Shown piece after piece: positions 27,388 through 35,566 of a stretch of 64,000 nucleotides of DNA. The notes beneath the pieces are model-generated. The model had not been told where the DNA came from, did no database searches, and saw only the letters and a program-made list of their open reading frames with translations. Numbering within the stretch: the first letter of the stretch is position 1; each line of letters starts with the position of its first letter. The position numbers and the translations under genes are program-made. This DNA comes from OMPR01 sp965183835 (GTDB taxonomy: Bacteria; Pseudomonadota; Alphaproteobacteria; Rhodobacterales; Rhodobacteraceae): contig CBCYME010000017.1 in the NCBI GenBank assembly GCA_965183835.1, forward strand, positions 372,001 to 436,000. The letters are read 5' to 3'.

Positions 27388-27744
27388 TCAGGGCACCGCG
27401 ACCCAGTTTCCGCTTTTGTCTTTGCAAAGACGGTTGCGCAATTCAAACGGTTTGGCACGCCCTTTTGGATAGGTTTGGTGCTGTAAGTAGACACAGTTGC
27501 TGCGAAGCCCCTGCACCCGGACAACGCCCTTTGATTTCGTCTCGGCGTTCGACCAGGATTGCTGCCGCCCTGTTTGAGGTGTCCCTTTTGCCAACAAGGC
27601 ATCCGTCGCCGCATTCATCAGGTTGAAATCTTCGGGGCTAAGCCCGGTGTCCGCGATCATCTGAGACAACGATTTCGCATTTGCCTGCTGCCCATAGACG
27701 ATACCAGCCGTTGCTAGAAAAATTGCCGAAATCAAATACTTCAT
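27388..27744 (-). CDS. secreted periplasmic protein, unknown function
   Basis: A 118-residue protein with a clear signal peptide (MKYLISAIFLATAGIVYGQQANA, cleavage near residue 23). The mature part has two cysteines (SNCVY and RLCKDK) that could form a disulfide, and it ends with LCKDKSGNWVAVP. That C-terminal C-x-x-x-x-G-x-W pattern resembles small outer-membrane or surface-antigen proteins of alphaproteobacteria. No enzymatic motif is visible. Confidence 0.7.
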   Translation of the reverse strand: MKYLISAIFLATAGIVYGQQANAKSLSQMIADTGLSPEDFNLMNAATDALLAKGTPQTGRQQSWSNAETKSKGVVRVQGLRSNCVYLQHQTYPKGRAKPFELRNRLCKDKSGNWVAVP

Positions 27745-27954
27745 AAGACCCTCGAATGGTTGAGCCCCTGCAAGCCAATTCAGCGGGCACCTTTTTCGCC
27801 ATGGTTACACGGCCCTACCCGGCTTGTCCAAAGCAGACGCCGCGACAATGGTAAAATCTTCAAATTTTCCCGAATAAAGCTATCCGGCGTTCCCGACTAG
27901 GAGCCGCCGGTTCTTTGCTTTCATAGTAGGCGCAACACGAAAGCGAGGCCGACC

Positions 27955-28788
27955 ATGACACATCCCAAATATTACGCGCCTACAGGGGGCCACCCCGGAC
28001 AGGATCAGTTGCTGACAGATCGTGCCATGTTCACCGACGCCTATGCCGTAATCCCCAAGGGCACGATGCGCGATATCGTGACCTCAAGCCTGCCATTCTG
28101 GGAAAAAACCCGAGTTTGGGTCTTGGCCCGCCCACTCAGCGGCTTTGCCGAAACGTTCTCGCAATACATCATGGAACTGCAACCCGGCGGCGGCAGTGAC
28201 CGCCCCGAGAGCGACCCAAACGCCCAAGGGGTTCTGTTTGTCGTCGAGGGGGCCATTTCTCTGACGATAGAGGGTGAAACCCATGTGATGGAGCCCGGCG
28301 GCTATGCCTATCTGCCAGCCGGATGCACATGGACCGTCCACAATCATGCAGGGCCGGTTGCCCGTTTCCATTGGGTGCGCAAGGCGTATGAAGCCGTTGA
28401 TGGTTTAGATCGACCCGAACCCTTTGTGACCAACGAACAGGACGTTGCCCCCAACGAGATGCCGGGAACCGAAGGGCGATGGGCCACCACCCGGTTTGTT
28501 GAACCTGATGATCTGCGCCACGACATGCATGTGAATATCGTCACCTTCCAGCCCGGCGGCGTCATCCCCTTTGCCGAAACCCATGTCATGGAACATGGGC
28601 TTTATGTACTTGAGGGCAAAGCCGTCTATCGCCTGAACCAAGACTGGGTTGAGGTCGAAGCCGGTGATTTCATGTGGTTGCGCGCCTTTTGCCCGCAGGC
28701 CTGTTATGCTGGCGGCCTCGGTCCATTCCGGTATTTGTTGTACAAAGACGTCAATCGCCACATGCCGCTGACCCTTTTGCAGCGTTAA
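27955..28788 (+). CDS. allE: (S)-ureidoglycine aminohydrolase
   Basis: A 277-residue bicupin that converts (S)-ureidoglycine to (S)-ureidoglycolate and ammonia. The N-terminal cupin includes GVLFVVEGAISLTIEGE and GYAYLPAGCTWTVHNH. The C-terminal cupin includes FQPGGVIPFAETHVMEHGLYVLEG, whose Glu/His residues match the Mn-binding site of AllE/UGHY. It begins the purine-degradation region and feeds AllA (31870-32358). It is probably transcribed alone. Confidence 0.93.
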   Translation: MTHPKYYAPTGGHPGQDQLLTDRAMFTDAYAVIPKGTMRDIVTSSLPFWEKTRVWVLARPLSGFAETFSQYIMELQPGGGSDRPESDPNAQGVLFVVEGAISLTIEGETHVMEPGGYAYLPAGCTWTVHNHAGPVARFHWVRKAYEAVDGLDRPEPFVTNEQDVAPNEMPGTEGRWATTRFVEPDDLRHDMHVNIVTFQPGGVIPFAETHVMEHGLYVLEGKAVYRLNQDWVEVEAGDFMWLRAFCPQACYAGGLGPFRYLLYKDVNRHMPLTLLQR

Positions 28789-28884
28789 TCCGGGGCAAAT
28801 TGTCAAAAACACAGGCTGGGGCTTCACACCCGGCCTGCAATTTGGTCAACTCCCCCAAATGTGACGTATCTGGGAGAACAGCAA

Positions 28885-29208
28885 ATGAAGCTGCGTAGTG
28901 TTTTGATGGGACTGGCGGCGACGCTTGCACTCAGCGCGTGTGAGATGGTGCCGACGATCAACGAACAGCCCAGTAAATCTGTCAACGTTCTGAGCCGAAC
29001 ATGGGCAGTGACCCAAGTGTCTGAGACCCCTGTGATCTATCGTGCCACCCGCGACACAAACAACCTGAACCCTTATGGCCCCCCAGCCAGAATGCGGACC
29101 ACGCAAGCGATTGCAGCGGTCCAGCAAGCGACGGGATGTAATGTGATCAGGTCCAGCATGTACCAAAACATCTCGGGTCAATTCTATACGCAGGTTGCCT
29201 GCAAGTGA
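28885..29208 (+). CDS. small lipoprotein, unknown function
   Basis: A 107-residue protein starting at 28885 after GGGAGAA. The signal sequence MKLRSVLMGLAATLALSAC ends in a lipobox (LSAC) with Cys19. The mature part is short, has one further pair of cysteines (TGCNV, QVACK) and no motif I recognise. It lies between allE and the GAPDH gene on the same strand. Confidence 0.75.
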   Translation: MKLRSVLMGLAATLALSACEMVPTINEQPSKSVNVLSRTWAVTQVSETPVIYRATRDTNNLNPYGPPARMRTTQAIAAVQQATGCNVIRSSMYQNISGQFYTQVACK

Positions 29209-29261
29209 TCTGATGCGGAACGAGTATTGAGGTCGGCTCCGGCTCCTGCCATAGCTTTGAT

Positions 29262-30251
29262 ATGAGACTCGCAATCAACGGATTCGGCCGTATCGGCCGC
29301 ACGATTCTGCGGCAGGTGTTGGCCCTGCCGCCTGAATCCAATGTCGAACTGGTACAGATCAACGACATCGCTTCGCTTGAAACCTGTGCGTATCTTTTCA
29401 AATACGACAGCACCTTTGGGCCGTATCCCGGCGCGGTTCTGGCCGGAGACGAGGCACTTATTGTGGATGGCCATTCCATCCCGATGTCCCATACGCCTGA
29501 TTTAACCCGGTTGGACCTGACGGGCATTGATGTGGTCCTCGACTGTACCGGCATCGCTCGGACGTCAGATGTTGCCGGACGGGGTCTGAGTGCCGGCGCG
29601 AAGAAGGTTCTGATTTCGGGCCCTTCCCCGGCAGCAGAAGAGACCATTGTGTTGGGTGTGAACGAGGCGCAATTGGGTAATGCCCGTGTTGTATCCAACG
29701 CATCCTGTACCACCAATGGGCTTGCACCGTTGGTGAAAGTTGTGGATCAGATCGGTGGCATTGCCTCAGGTCACATGACGACCATTCACTGCTATACCAA
29801 CAGCCAACCGATGGTAGACGCCCCCCGCGGTGATCTGGCGCGTTCTCGCGCCGGGGCACTGTCGATGGTTCCAACCACATCCAGTGCCACGCAACTGATT
29901 GATACGGTTTTACCCCACCTCGCCGGGCGTATCAGTGGCGCGGCCGTTCGGGTTCCTACGGCCAGCGTTTCGGCTGTGGATCTAGTTGTGCAACTCGAAA
30001 CCGGAATGGGTGAGGCAGAATTCCTATCCGCTTTACAAGACGCAGTGCAAACCTCAGCGGTCCTTGGCTGGACAGACATGCCTCTGGTGTCGTCTGATTT
30101 GCGCGCACGCCCGGAATCGCTGGTCATTGCAGGCCCTGAAACCCGCATGGTGGGCAAAAATCAAGTCCGCGTTTTTGGATGGTACGACAACGAATGGGGC
30201 TTTTCCGCACGTATGCTGGACGTGGCCAAACTGATGGCTGAAACCATCTAA
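29262..30251 (+). CDS. gap: glyceraldehyde-3-phosphate dehydrogenase-like protein (divergent)
   Basis: A 329-residue GAPDH-family enzyme. The NAD-binding start is INGFGRIGRTILRQ. The catalytic Cys149 is in SNASCTTNGLAPL and the catalytic His176 in TTIHCYTNSQPMVD. Two regions differ from the glycolytic form: the usual YTNDQ loop reads YTNSQ, and the phosphate-site STGAA stretch reads TTSSA. This points to a paralogue (secondary GAPDH or erythrose-4-phosphate-type) rather than the main glycolytic enzyme. No pgk or tkt is nearby. A repeat element follows at 30283. Confidence 0.88.
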   Translation: MRLAINGFGRIGRTILRQVLALPPESNVELVQINDIASLETCAYLFKYDSTFGPYPGAVLAGDEALIVDGHSIPMSHTPDLTRLDLTGIDVVLDCTGIARTSDVAGRGLSAGAKKVLISGPSPAAEETIVLGVNEAQLGNARVVSNASCTTNGLAPLVKVVDQIGGIASGHMTTIHCYTNSQPMVDAPRGDLARSRAGALSMVPTTSSATQLIDTVLPHLAGRISGAAVRVPTASVSAVDLVVQLETGMGEAEFLSALQDAVQTSAVLGWTDMPLVSSDLRARPESLVIAGPETRMVGKNQVRVFGWYDNEWGFSARMLDVAKLMAETI

Positions 30252-30282
30252 ACTGCCCCTCCCCTTTCTGTAGCACGATGCA

Positions 30283-30374
30283 GCGACGCATGGATTTATC
30301 CATGCGTCGCCACGCCCAACCAAAGGAAACGCCGACAGGCGTAGACGCTGGGCGGGAGCGCCCCGCGCCTTTTT
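30283..30374 (+). repeat. structured intergenic element, copy 2 (after gap)
   Basis: A 13-bp perfect hairpin (GCGACGCATGGAT 30283-30295 with ATCCATGCGTCGC 30298-30310) opens the element. After three bases comes GCCCAAC (30314-30320), then 33 nt with an inner hairpin (ACGCC 30329-30333 with GGCGT 30338-30342), then GGGAG at 30354. It ends in GCGCC followed by five Ts (30370-30374), so this copy may also terminate transcription. It occupies the space between convergent gap and the purine permease gene. Confidence 0.72.
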
Positions 30375-30377
30375 GGG

Positions 30378-31805
30378 TTAGTCGCCTGACAGGCTACCTG
30401 ATCCGTGACCTGCCATACCGCCAGACACTTCTTCGGTTGCCTCATCGGCCAGCTCTTCTGGCAATACCAGATTCAAGACGATCGCGATCAGAGCCGCTGG
30501 CAGCAATCCCGAGGTCATCAAAATCCGCAGCGTGTCCGGCAGATACTGCACTGCACCCGGTTCCAACTGCAGCCCCAAACCTATCGACAATGCGATTGCA
30601 AAGATGACCATGTTCCGGCGGTTCCAAGCAACATCCGACAACATCGAAATACCCGCGGCAACAACCATTCCAAACATCACAATCACACCACCGCCCAGCA
30701 CTTCAATTGGAACTGTCCGGATAATCGCTCCGACTTTGGGGATCAGGCCACAAATGATCAGGAAGATGGCACCAAATGTCACCACATGGCGGCTCATGAC
30801 GCCGGTCATGGCGATCAGGCCCACATTCTGACTGAACGAGGTATTTGGAAACGCACCAAACAGACCCGCAACCGCTGATCCCACACCATCTGCATAAGTC
30901 GCCCCAGCGATTTCAGTGTCAGTCGCTTCGCGCCCTGCCCCACCTTTGGTGATACCCGACACGTCGCCTACGGTTTCGACTGCCGACACAAAGGCCATCA
31001 GACAAAAGCCGATGACAGCAGCTGTCGAAAACTCAAACCCGTATTTAAACGGCACTGGCAGGGCAAAGGTTGCAGCGCGGTCCCAGCTGGTTCCGATGGC
31101 CTCAACGGTGATCATTCCCATCATCAGCGCATAAACGTAGCCCACGATGAGACCCAACAACACGGCGGAAACCGACAACATGCCGCGGGTAAAAAATTTC
31201 AATCCAAGCGTAGAAAAGATCACCACCAGCGCTGCGGACCAATTCAACAGGGACCCGTATTCGGGCTTCCCAATCGCTGGAACGCCGCCTGCCGCGTATT
31301 GAATCCCGACTTTGACCAAGGCCAGACCGATCATCGTGACAACCAGCCCTGTAACCAACGGCGGCAAGGCAAATCGGACACGCCCAATCACAGTGCCCAA
31401 AAGCGCGTGAAACACCCCGCCAATGATGACACCACCAAACAGTGCTGCCAGCGCGTCAACGCCTTTGCCGGCAACCAGCGGTATCATGATGGGCAAAAAG
31501 GCGAAACTTGTGCCTTGCACAATCGGCAGTGCCGCCCCCACAGGGCCAATCGTTATCGTTTGCAGCAACGTGGCAATGCCCGCAAACAGCATCGACATCT
31601 GTATTAGATACAGCAATTCAGGAAAGTCAGGGGAATTGGACCCAAATCCAAAACCCGCAGCCCCAGCGACAATAATCGCCGGTGTCACGTTTGACACGAA
31701 CATCGCCAAAACATGCTGAATGCCCAGGGGAATCGCCTTGTGCAAGGCGGGGGTATAATTTGGATCGCGCAATTGTTGCTGCGTTCCTATCGAAGTATCG
31801 GCCAT
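30378..31805 (-). CDS. NCS2-family purine (urate/xanthine) permease
   Basis: A 475-residue transporter with about 14 hydrophobic segments. The start PALHKAIPLGIQHVLAMFVSNVTP is the NCS2 N-terminal signature. The family signature appears in QNVGLIAMTGVMSRHVV, preceded by FGAFPNTSFSQ. NCS2 members co-transport xanthine, urate or uracil with protons. Its place after allA and puuE-uraD on the same strand makes urate, xanthine or allantoin the likely cargo. The ATG is preceded by GGAGGACC. Confidence 0.92.
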   Translation of the reverse strand: MADTSIGTQQQLRDPNYTPALHKAIPLGIQHVLAMFVSNVTPAIIVAGAAGFGFGSNSPDFPELLYLIQMSMLFAGIATLLQTITIGPVGAALPIVQGTSFAFLPIMIPLVAGKGVDALAALFGGVIIGGVFHALLGTVIGRVRFALPPLVTGLVVTMIGLALVKVGIQYAAGGVPAIGKPEYGSLLNWSAALVVIFSTLGLKFFTRGMLSVSAVLLGLIVGYVYALMMGMITVEAIGTSWDRAATFALPVPFKYGFEFSTAAVIGFCLMAFVSAVETVGDVSGITKGGAGREATDTEIAGATYADGVGSAVAGLFGAFPNTSFSQNVGLIAMTGVMSRHVVTFGAIFLIICGLIPKVGAIIRTVPIEVLGGGVIVMFGMVVAAGISMLSDVAWNRRNMVIFAIALSIGLGLQLEPGAVQYLPDTLRILMTSGLLPAALIAIVLNLVLPEELADEATEEVSGGMAGHGSGSLSGD

Positions 31806-31869
31806 GATCTCTCGGTCCTCCCTAATGGATCACATGGGGGTCTTTCCGCTTCTTTATCGGCGGATTCAC

Positions 31870-32358
31870 TTAGTCGCCGACAACCACATATGGGTCGTCA
31901 AACCAGTGTTCTTGCAAATTTTCTCCGGGTCCGATCCGGTCAACAACGGCGAACAATCCGGGTCCGTGCAATGGGCTCAGCACTCCGTGCCACGTACCGC
32001 GATGATAATTCACTGCCTGCCCGGATTGGGTCATGAACGCGCGTGGACGTCCCGGCTTGCCATCCTCGTCAGGCGCAACAATCACCAAAAACGGCTGATG
32101 TGACATAGGAATGAATGCCTGACTTCCCTCGGGATGACGTTCAACCAAATCTAGCTGATAGGGCAATGCGCGCGGGTTGGCGTTAAACAAGCTCAGCCCC
32201 GCTTGGCCATCGGTAAAATCAAGGGTCGCTCGATCATGAAATCGACCACATTGGCCTTGGTTGATGATTTTGTCGGGCGCCCCGCTGATATCTATCAGAT
32301 CCCCAAAGGGCGCAAAACACGCGGGCGTGATCGCTTCAATGCGGATTTGGCGGCTCAT
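31870..32358 (-). CDS. allA: ureidoglycolate lyase
   Basis: A 162-residue AllA-family enzyme splitting (S)-ureidoglycolate into glyoxylate and urea. Family motifs are visible: FAPFGDLID near the start, VERHPEGSQAFIPM, and HYHRGTWHG-like NYHRGTWHGVLSPL. The start overlaps the puuE-uraD stop by 4 bp. No urease is present in the window for the urea released. Confidence 0.95.
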   Translation of the reverse strand: MSRQIRIEAITPACFAPFGDLIDISGAPDKIINQGQCGRFHDRATLDFTDGQAGLSLFNANPRALPYQLDLVERHPEGSQAFIPMSHQPFLVIVAPDEDGKPGRPRAFMTQSGQAVNYHRGTWHGVLSPLHGPGLFAVVDRIGPGENLQEHWFDDPYVVVGD

Positions 32359-33773
32359 GACGGCAACAGATCACGCAACCGGAACTCGGCAATCCGTTCA
32401 ACCTGAAGACAGGCTTCGGCCAACTCCGTGTCTCGCTCATTCTCAATACGGCGCCGGAACGCCGCCAGAATGGAGGCTTTGTCATGGTCTCGAACCGCGA
32501 TGATAAAGGGAAAGCTGAACTTATCCACGTAAGCCTGATTGAGCATTGTGAATGTCTCTTTTTCATCATCGGTCAGCGCATCCAAGCCTGCCCCGGCTTG
32601 TTCCGCGCTACTTTCAACGGTCAATCGTTTGGCTTGCGCCAGCTTGCCTGCCAGATCGGGGTGTGCAGTCAGAACCCCCAGTTTTTCCGCCTCTGATGCA
32701 GAACGGAACATCCGCGCCAAAGCGTTGTGCAATCCGCCAGCTGTGTCGTGGGCTGGCCCAAGTTCCAGATCAAAGGCGCGCTCAGCGATCCAAGCAGAGT
32801 GTTCAAAAATCCCACCATAGGCCGCAATGAATTCATCCCGTTTCATGACGGACGGGCGAGGGTTTGACATGGGCGGGTGCGTTGCGGCCCAATGCTGCGC
32901 AATTTCCAGGCGGGTGGCAAACCAAACCCCCTGTTGCGCCTGAGCGTAATCCAAAAACCGCTTCAGCGCCATGACACGACCCGGACGGCCGATCAAACGA
33001 CAGTGCAAACCGATCGACAACATCTTGGGGGACCCATCTTCGCCTTCGGCATAAAGTGCGTCGAAACTATCTTTGAGATAGGTGAAAAACTGATCCCCAG
33101 AATTGAACCCTTGCGGTGTCGCAAACCGCATGTCGTTGCAGTCCAGCGTATACGGGACGATCAACTGATCCTGGCCTCCCTCTTGAACCCAATACGGCAG
33201 GTCATCCGCATAGGTGTCAGCGACATAGTCAAAACACCCCTCTTCGGCCGCGAGCCGCACCGTGTTTTCAGAGCACCGCCCCGTATACCAACCCTTGGGG
33301 CGTTCCCCAACGACTTCGGTATGCAACCGAATAGCTTCGCGCATATCGGCGCGTTCTGCTTCGGGTGTCGCGTCTTTGTATTCGATCCACTTAAGACCGT
33401 GACTGGCGATTTCCCAACCGGCAGATTTCATCGCCCCCACCTGATCCGGAGACCGCGCAAGCGCAGAGGCAACCCCATAAACGGTAATCGGCACTTCCTT
33501 TAACAGGCGATGCAATCGCCAAAACCCGGCACGCGCGCCATATTCGTAAATGGACTCCATATTCCAATGTCGCTGCCCGGGCCATTGGGCCGCCCCCACG
33601 ATCTCAGACAAAAACGCCTCGGACGCCTGATCCCCATGCAGAACGTTGTTCTCCCCGCCTTCTTCGTAGTTCAATACGATCTGGACTGCGATCTTAGCGT
33701 TCCCCGGCCAATTTGCCTGTGGCGGATTGGCTCCGTATCCAATCAGATTGCGAGGGTATCGTGCGTTTTCCAT
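32355..33773 (-). CDS. puuE: bifunctional allantoinase PuuE / OHCU decarboxylase UraD fusion
   Basis: A 472-residue two-domain protein. Residues 1 to about 303 form a NodB-like metal-independent allantoinase (NLIGYGANPPQANWPG, LNYEEGGENN, ASHGLKWIEY, LHCRLIGRPGR) that opens allantoin to allantoate. Residues about 309-470 form 2-oxo-4-hydroxy-4-carboxy-5-ureidoimidazoline decarboxylase (GIFEHSAWIAERAF with H325, LTAHPDLAGKLA with H371, FPFIIAVRDH), making S-allantoin. The two activities are consecutive, so the fusion passes allantoin from the C- to the N-terminal domain. First gene of an operon with allA and the permease. Confidence 0.95.
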   Translation of the reverse strand: MENARYPRNLIGYGANPPQANWPGNAKIAVQIVLNYEEGGENNVLHGDQASEAFLSEIVGAAQWPGQRHWNMESIYEYGARAGFWRLHRLLKEVPITVYGVASALARSPDQVGAMKSAGWEIASHGLKWIEYKDATPEAERADMREAIRLHTEVVGERPKGWYTGRCSENTVRLAAEEGCFDYVADTYADDLPYWVQEGGQDQLIVPYTLDCNDMRFATPQGFNSGDQFFTYLKDSFDALYAEGEDGSPKMLSIGLHCRLIGRPGRVMALKRFLDYAQAQQGVWFATRLEIAQHWAATHPPMSNPRPSVMKRDEFIAAYGGIFEHSAWIAERAFDLELGPAHDTAGGLHNALARMFRSASEAEKLGVLTAHPDLAGKLAQAKRLTVESSAEQAGAGLDALTDDEKETFTMLNQAYVDKFSFPFIIAVRDHDKASILAAFRRRIENERDTELAEACLQVERIAEFRLRDLLPS

Positions 33774-33886
33774 CTTACCATTCCGGGCTAGGGTAGAGTT
33801 TAGAATAGAAGTATCGCATTTTTTCCCATCTAACTTTCAAATCAATTTTGACACATCCTTTTGACTTTACTTAAAACCAAAGCAAT

Positions 33887-33962
33887 GGAGCACCTCCCGC
33901 CCGTCGCGCGCGCATCAAAGATGCCCTCGCTCCCGTTGGGCCAAGCACGCCTAACGGCGCGC
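33887..33962 (-). repeat. structured intergenic element, copy 3 (minus strand)
   Basis: Read on the minus strand: a 7-bp hairpin (33962-33956 with 33951-33945, one G-U pair), three bases, GCCCAAC (33941-33935), a 36-nt section with an inner hairpin GCATC/GATGC (33924-33920 with 33916-33912), then GGGAG from 33898. It has the same order and spacing as the plus-strand copies. It lies upstream of puuE rather than after a stop codon, so it could be part of that operon's leader. Confidence 0.65.
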
Positions 33963-34019
33963 AGGGGGCGTAAGTGGCTTTTGATCTTCAAGAAATATAC
34001 GAAAGTCTGTTGGGCAGAC

Positions 34020-34047
34020 AGTATTTGCAATACTCAGGAAACCTGAG
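34020..34047 (+). promoter_or_regulatory. tandem small hairpins upstream of uraH
   Basis: AGTATT-TGC-AATACT (34020-34034) is immediately followed by, and shares two bases with, CTCAGG-AAA-CCTGAG (34033-34047). They end 17 bp before the uraH Shine-Dalgarno. They may be operator half-sites for a purine regulator or leader hairpins. Confidence 0.45.
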
Positions 34048-34077
34048 AAATGTCAGATCGTAAAAGGAGGATGGTTG

Positions 34078-34431
34078 ATGTCTGGATATCTGACCACACA
34101 CGTATTGGACACCGCGCTGGGAAGCCCGGCGCAGGGATTGCGTATCGATTTATACAAGATTTCCGGAGATGAGCGCCTGCACTTAAGCACCCTCACCACC
34201 AATTCTGATGGGCGAACAGACGAACACATCCTCCCCAAAGAGCGCTTTGAGATCGGCGTATATGAGTTGGTGTTTCACGCTGGGGCATATCTAGACACAC
34301 ACGCAGCCCCAAGCGATGCGCCGCGATTCCTTGACCAGATACCGATCAGGTTCGGGTTGAGCGAAGCCAAACACTATCACGTGCCCTTGCTGCTTTCCCC
34401 GTTTGGATATTCCACATATCGCGGCAGTTAA
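34078..34431 (+). CDS. uraH: 5-hydroxyisourate hydrolase
   Basis: A 117-residue transthyretin-like enzyme hydrolysing 5-hydroxyisourate to OHCU. The N-terminal LTTHVLDTALGSPAQGL and C-terminal HYHVPLLLSPFGYSTYRGS carry the catalytic His residues and the YRGS signature. The ATG at 34078 is chosen over a TTG three bases earlier because AAGGAGG (34064-34070) is optimally spaced. It is divergent from puuE-uraD, supplying the substrate of the UraD domain. Confidence 0.95.
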   Translation: MSGYLTTHVLDTALGSPAQGLRIDLYKISGDERLHLSTLTTNSDGRTDEHILPKERFEIGVYELVFHAGAYLDTHAAPSDAPRFLDQIPIRFGLSEAKHYHVPLLLSPFGYSTYRGS

Positions 34432-34470
34432 TCCGTCTAAAGAACAACCTTTCGAGGGCAACACCGACCG

Positions 34471-34543
34471 CGCCGGACGGCAGTCCGGCGCCCGGCCCAA
34501 CGCTGGGCAGTCTCTGTAAGAGACAAGCAGGGACGGGAGCGCC
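34471..34543 (+). repeat. structured intergenic element, copy 4 (after uraH)
   Basis: An 8-bp hairpin (CGCCGGAC 34471-34478 with GTCCGGCG 34483-34490), four bases, GCCCAAC (34495-34501), then a 33-nt section containing GCTGGGC and the hairpin TCTCT/AGAGA (34511-34515 with 34519-34523), then GGGAGCGCC (34535-34543). It ends 4 bp before the stop of the convergent LysR gene. Spacing equals that of copy 2 exactly. Confidence 0.7.
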
Positions 34544-34547
34544 TCGT

Positions 34548-35471
34548 TCAGGGTAAACTTGCTTCGGCCTCTTTCACCGCCCGGCCAATCCGGTCCGTCA
34601 TAAAGTCCATAAACAACCGCGATTTAGGGTCCTGATGACGGCGATGTGTGTATAAAACAGCCATCTGGATCGGCACGGGTGGTGTTTCCTGTGCAACAGG
34701 AACGAGCCGCCCAGCCAAGAGATGATCCGCAACCTCGAACACAGGTTTCATTGCGATCCCTTCCCCCGATAGGGCCCAGTCAGTCAGGATATCCCCGTCA
34801 TCGCATTCATATCGGCCTGAAACCGCAAATCGCTTGGGGCCATCCCTGGTTTGCAGCATCCACTGAAACTCGGTCGCGCCAGGAAATCGCAAATTCAGGC
34901 ATTCATGGCCGCCAGCGACCAGTTCGTCCCCGGCTGCAGGCGCACCGCAACGACGGACATAGTCTGGTGCGGCGCAAAGAACGCGACGGCAATCTGTTAT
35001 TTTCCTGATCCGAAGGTTGCTGTCCTCTGGTTGTCCAAGGAAAAATGCCAGGTCCAGCCCCTCAGTCGTCAGGTCAACCGTGCGATCGCTCAGACGTAAA
35101 CGAATGCCAACTTCTGAGTATTCGGCAAGAAAATCCGGCACGTTTGGCGCCAAAAGACGGCGCCCCATACCCAAAGGGGCCGCAACAAACAGCGATCCGC
35201 GCGGTGTGTCTGTCAGATTCATCACATTCGCTTCGGCCTGATCCACCGAATCCAGAACCGTCACCGCCCCTGAATAAAACGCCTTGCCCTGCTCCGTCGG
35301 AGACAGGTTTCGCGTGGTGCGTTGAAACAGGCGGACGTTCAGATGATCCTCGAGTTGCGAGATTCGTGCAGAGGTGACGGCCGGAGACACCCGCAGGTCA
35401 CGTCCCGCCGCAGACATGCTGCCCAGTTCGTAAACGCGGACAAAGGTTCGGATATTGTCGAGGTAAGACAT
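34548..35471 (-). CDS. LysR family transcriptional regulator
   Basis: A 307-residue regulator. The start MSYLDNIRTFVRVYELGSM at 35471 is chosen over an upstream in-frame codon because it begins the canonical winged-helix domain (MSAAGRDLRVSPAVTSARISQLEDHLNVRLFQR). A periplasmic-binding-like effector domain follows (RGSLFVAAPLGMGRRLLAP). It lies divergently next to puuD and between uraH and puuD, so it is the natural candidate regulator of the urate genes, probably with a purine intermediate as effector. Confidence 0.92.
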   Translation of the reverse strand: MSYLDNIRTFVRVYELGSMSAAGRDLRVSPAVTSARISQLEDHLNVRLFQRTTRNLSPTEQGKAFYSGAVTVLDSVDQAEANVMNLTDTPRGSLFVAAPLGMGRRLLAPNVPDFLAEYSEVGIRLRLSDRTVDLTTEGLDLAFFLGQPEDSNLRIRKITDCRRVLCAAPDYVRRCGAPAAGDELVAGGHECLNLRFPGATEFQWMLQTRDGPKRFAVSGRYECDDGDILTDWALSGEGIAMKPVFEVADHLLAGRLVPVAQETPPVPIQMAVLYTHRRHQDPKSRLFMDFMTDRIGRAVKEAEASLP

Positions 35472-35566
35472 TTTCTCAGTTTTTTTGATACAGCTTGATA
35501 ATATCTGGGAATACCGAATAAACCACACTTTGCCTAGTCTGGGACAAAAGACCGGAGTACCCCCTC
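35472..35566. promoter_or_regulatory. divergent LysR / puuD promoter region
   Basis: A 95-bp AT-rich spacer between the regulator gene and puuD. It has a direct repeat TTGATA (35485-35490 and 35495-35500) with a 4-bp spacer; the second copy could serve as a -35 box for puuD. LysR proteins usually bind such shared promoters; no clear T-N11-A palindrome could be settled. Confidence 0.45.

Larger units (their letters stand above)
33774..34077. other. 304-bp divergent region puuE-uraD / uraH
   Basis: No convincing gene; short open frames on both strands lack family similarity. The puuE-proximal part (33774-33890) is AT-rich and probably holds the promoter of the puuE operon. The middle contains one inverted copy of the structured repeat (33887-33962, minus). 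The uraH-proximal part contains two tandem hairpins (34020-34047) and the uraH ribosome-binding site AAGGAGG (34064-34070). Confidence 0.6.

Noticed and set aside
33861..34046. short open frames on both strands between puuE and uraH
   Set aside because: About 60 codons each, no ribosome-binding site or family pattern, and they overlap the structured repeat and hairpins.
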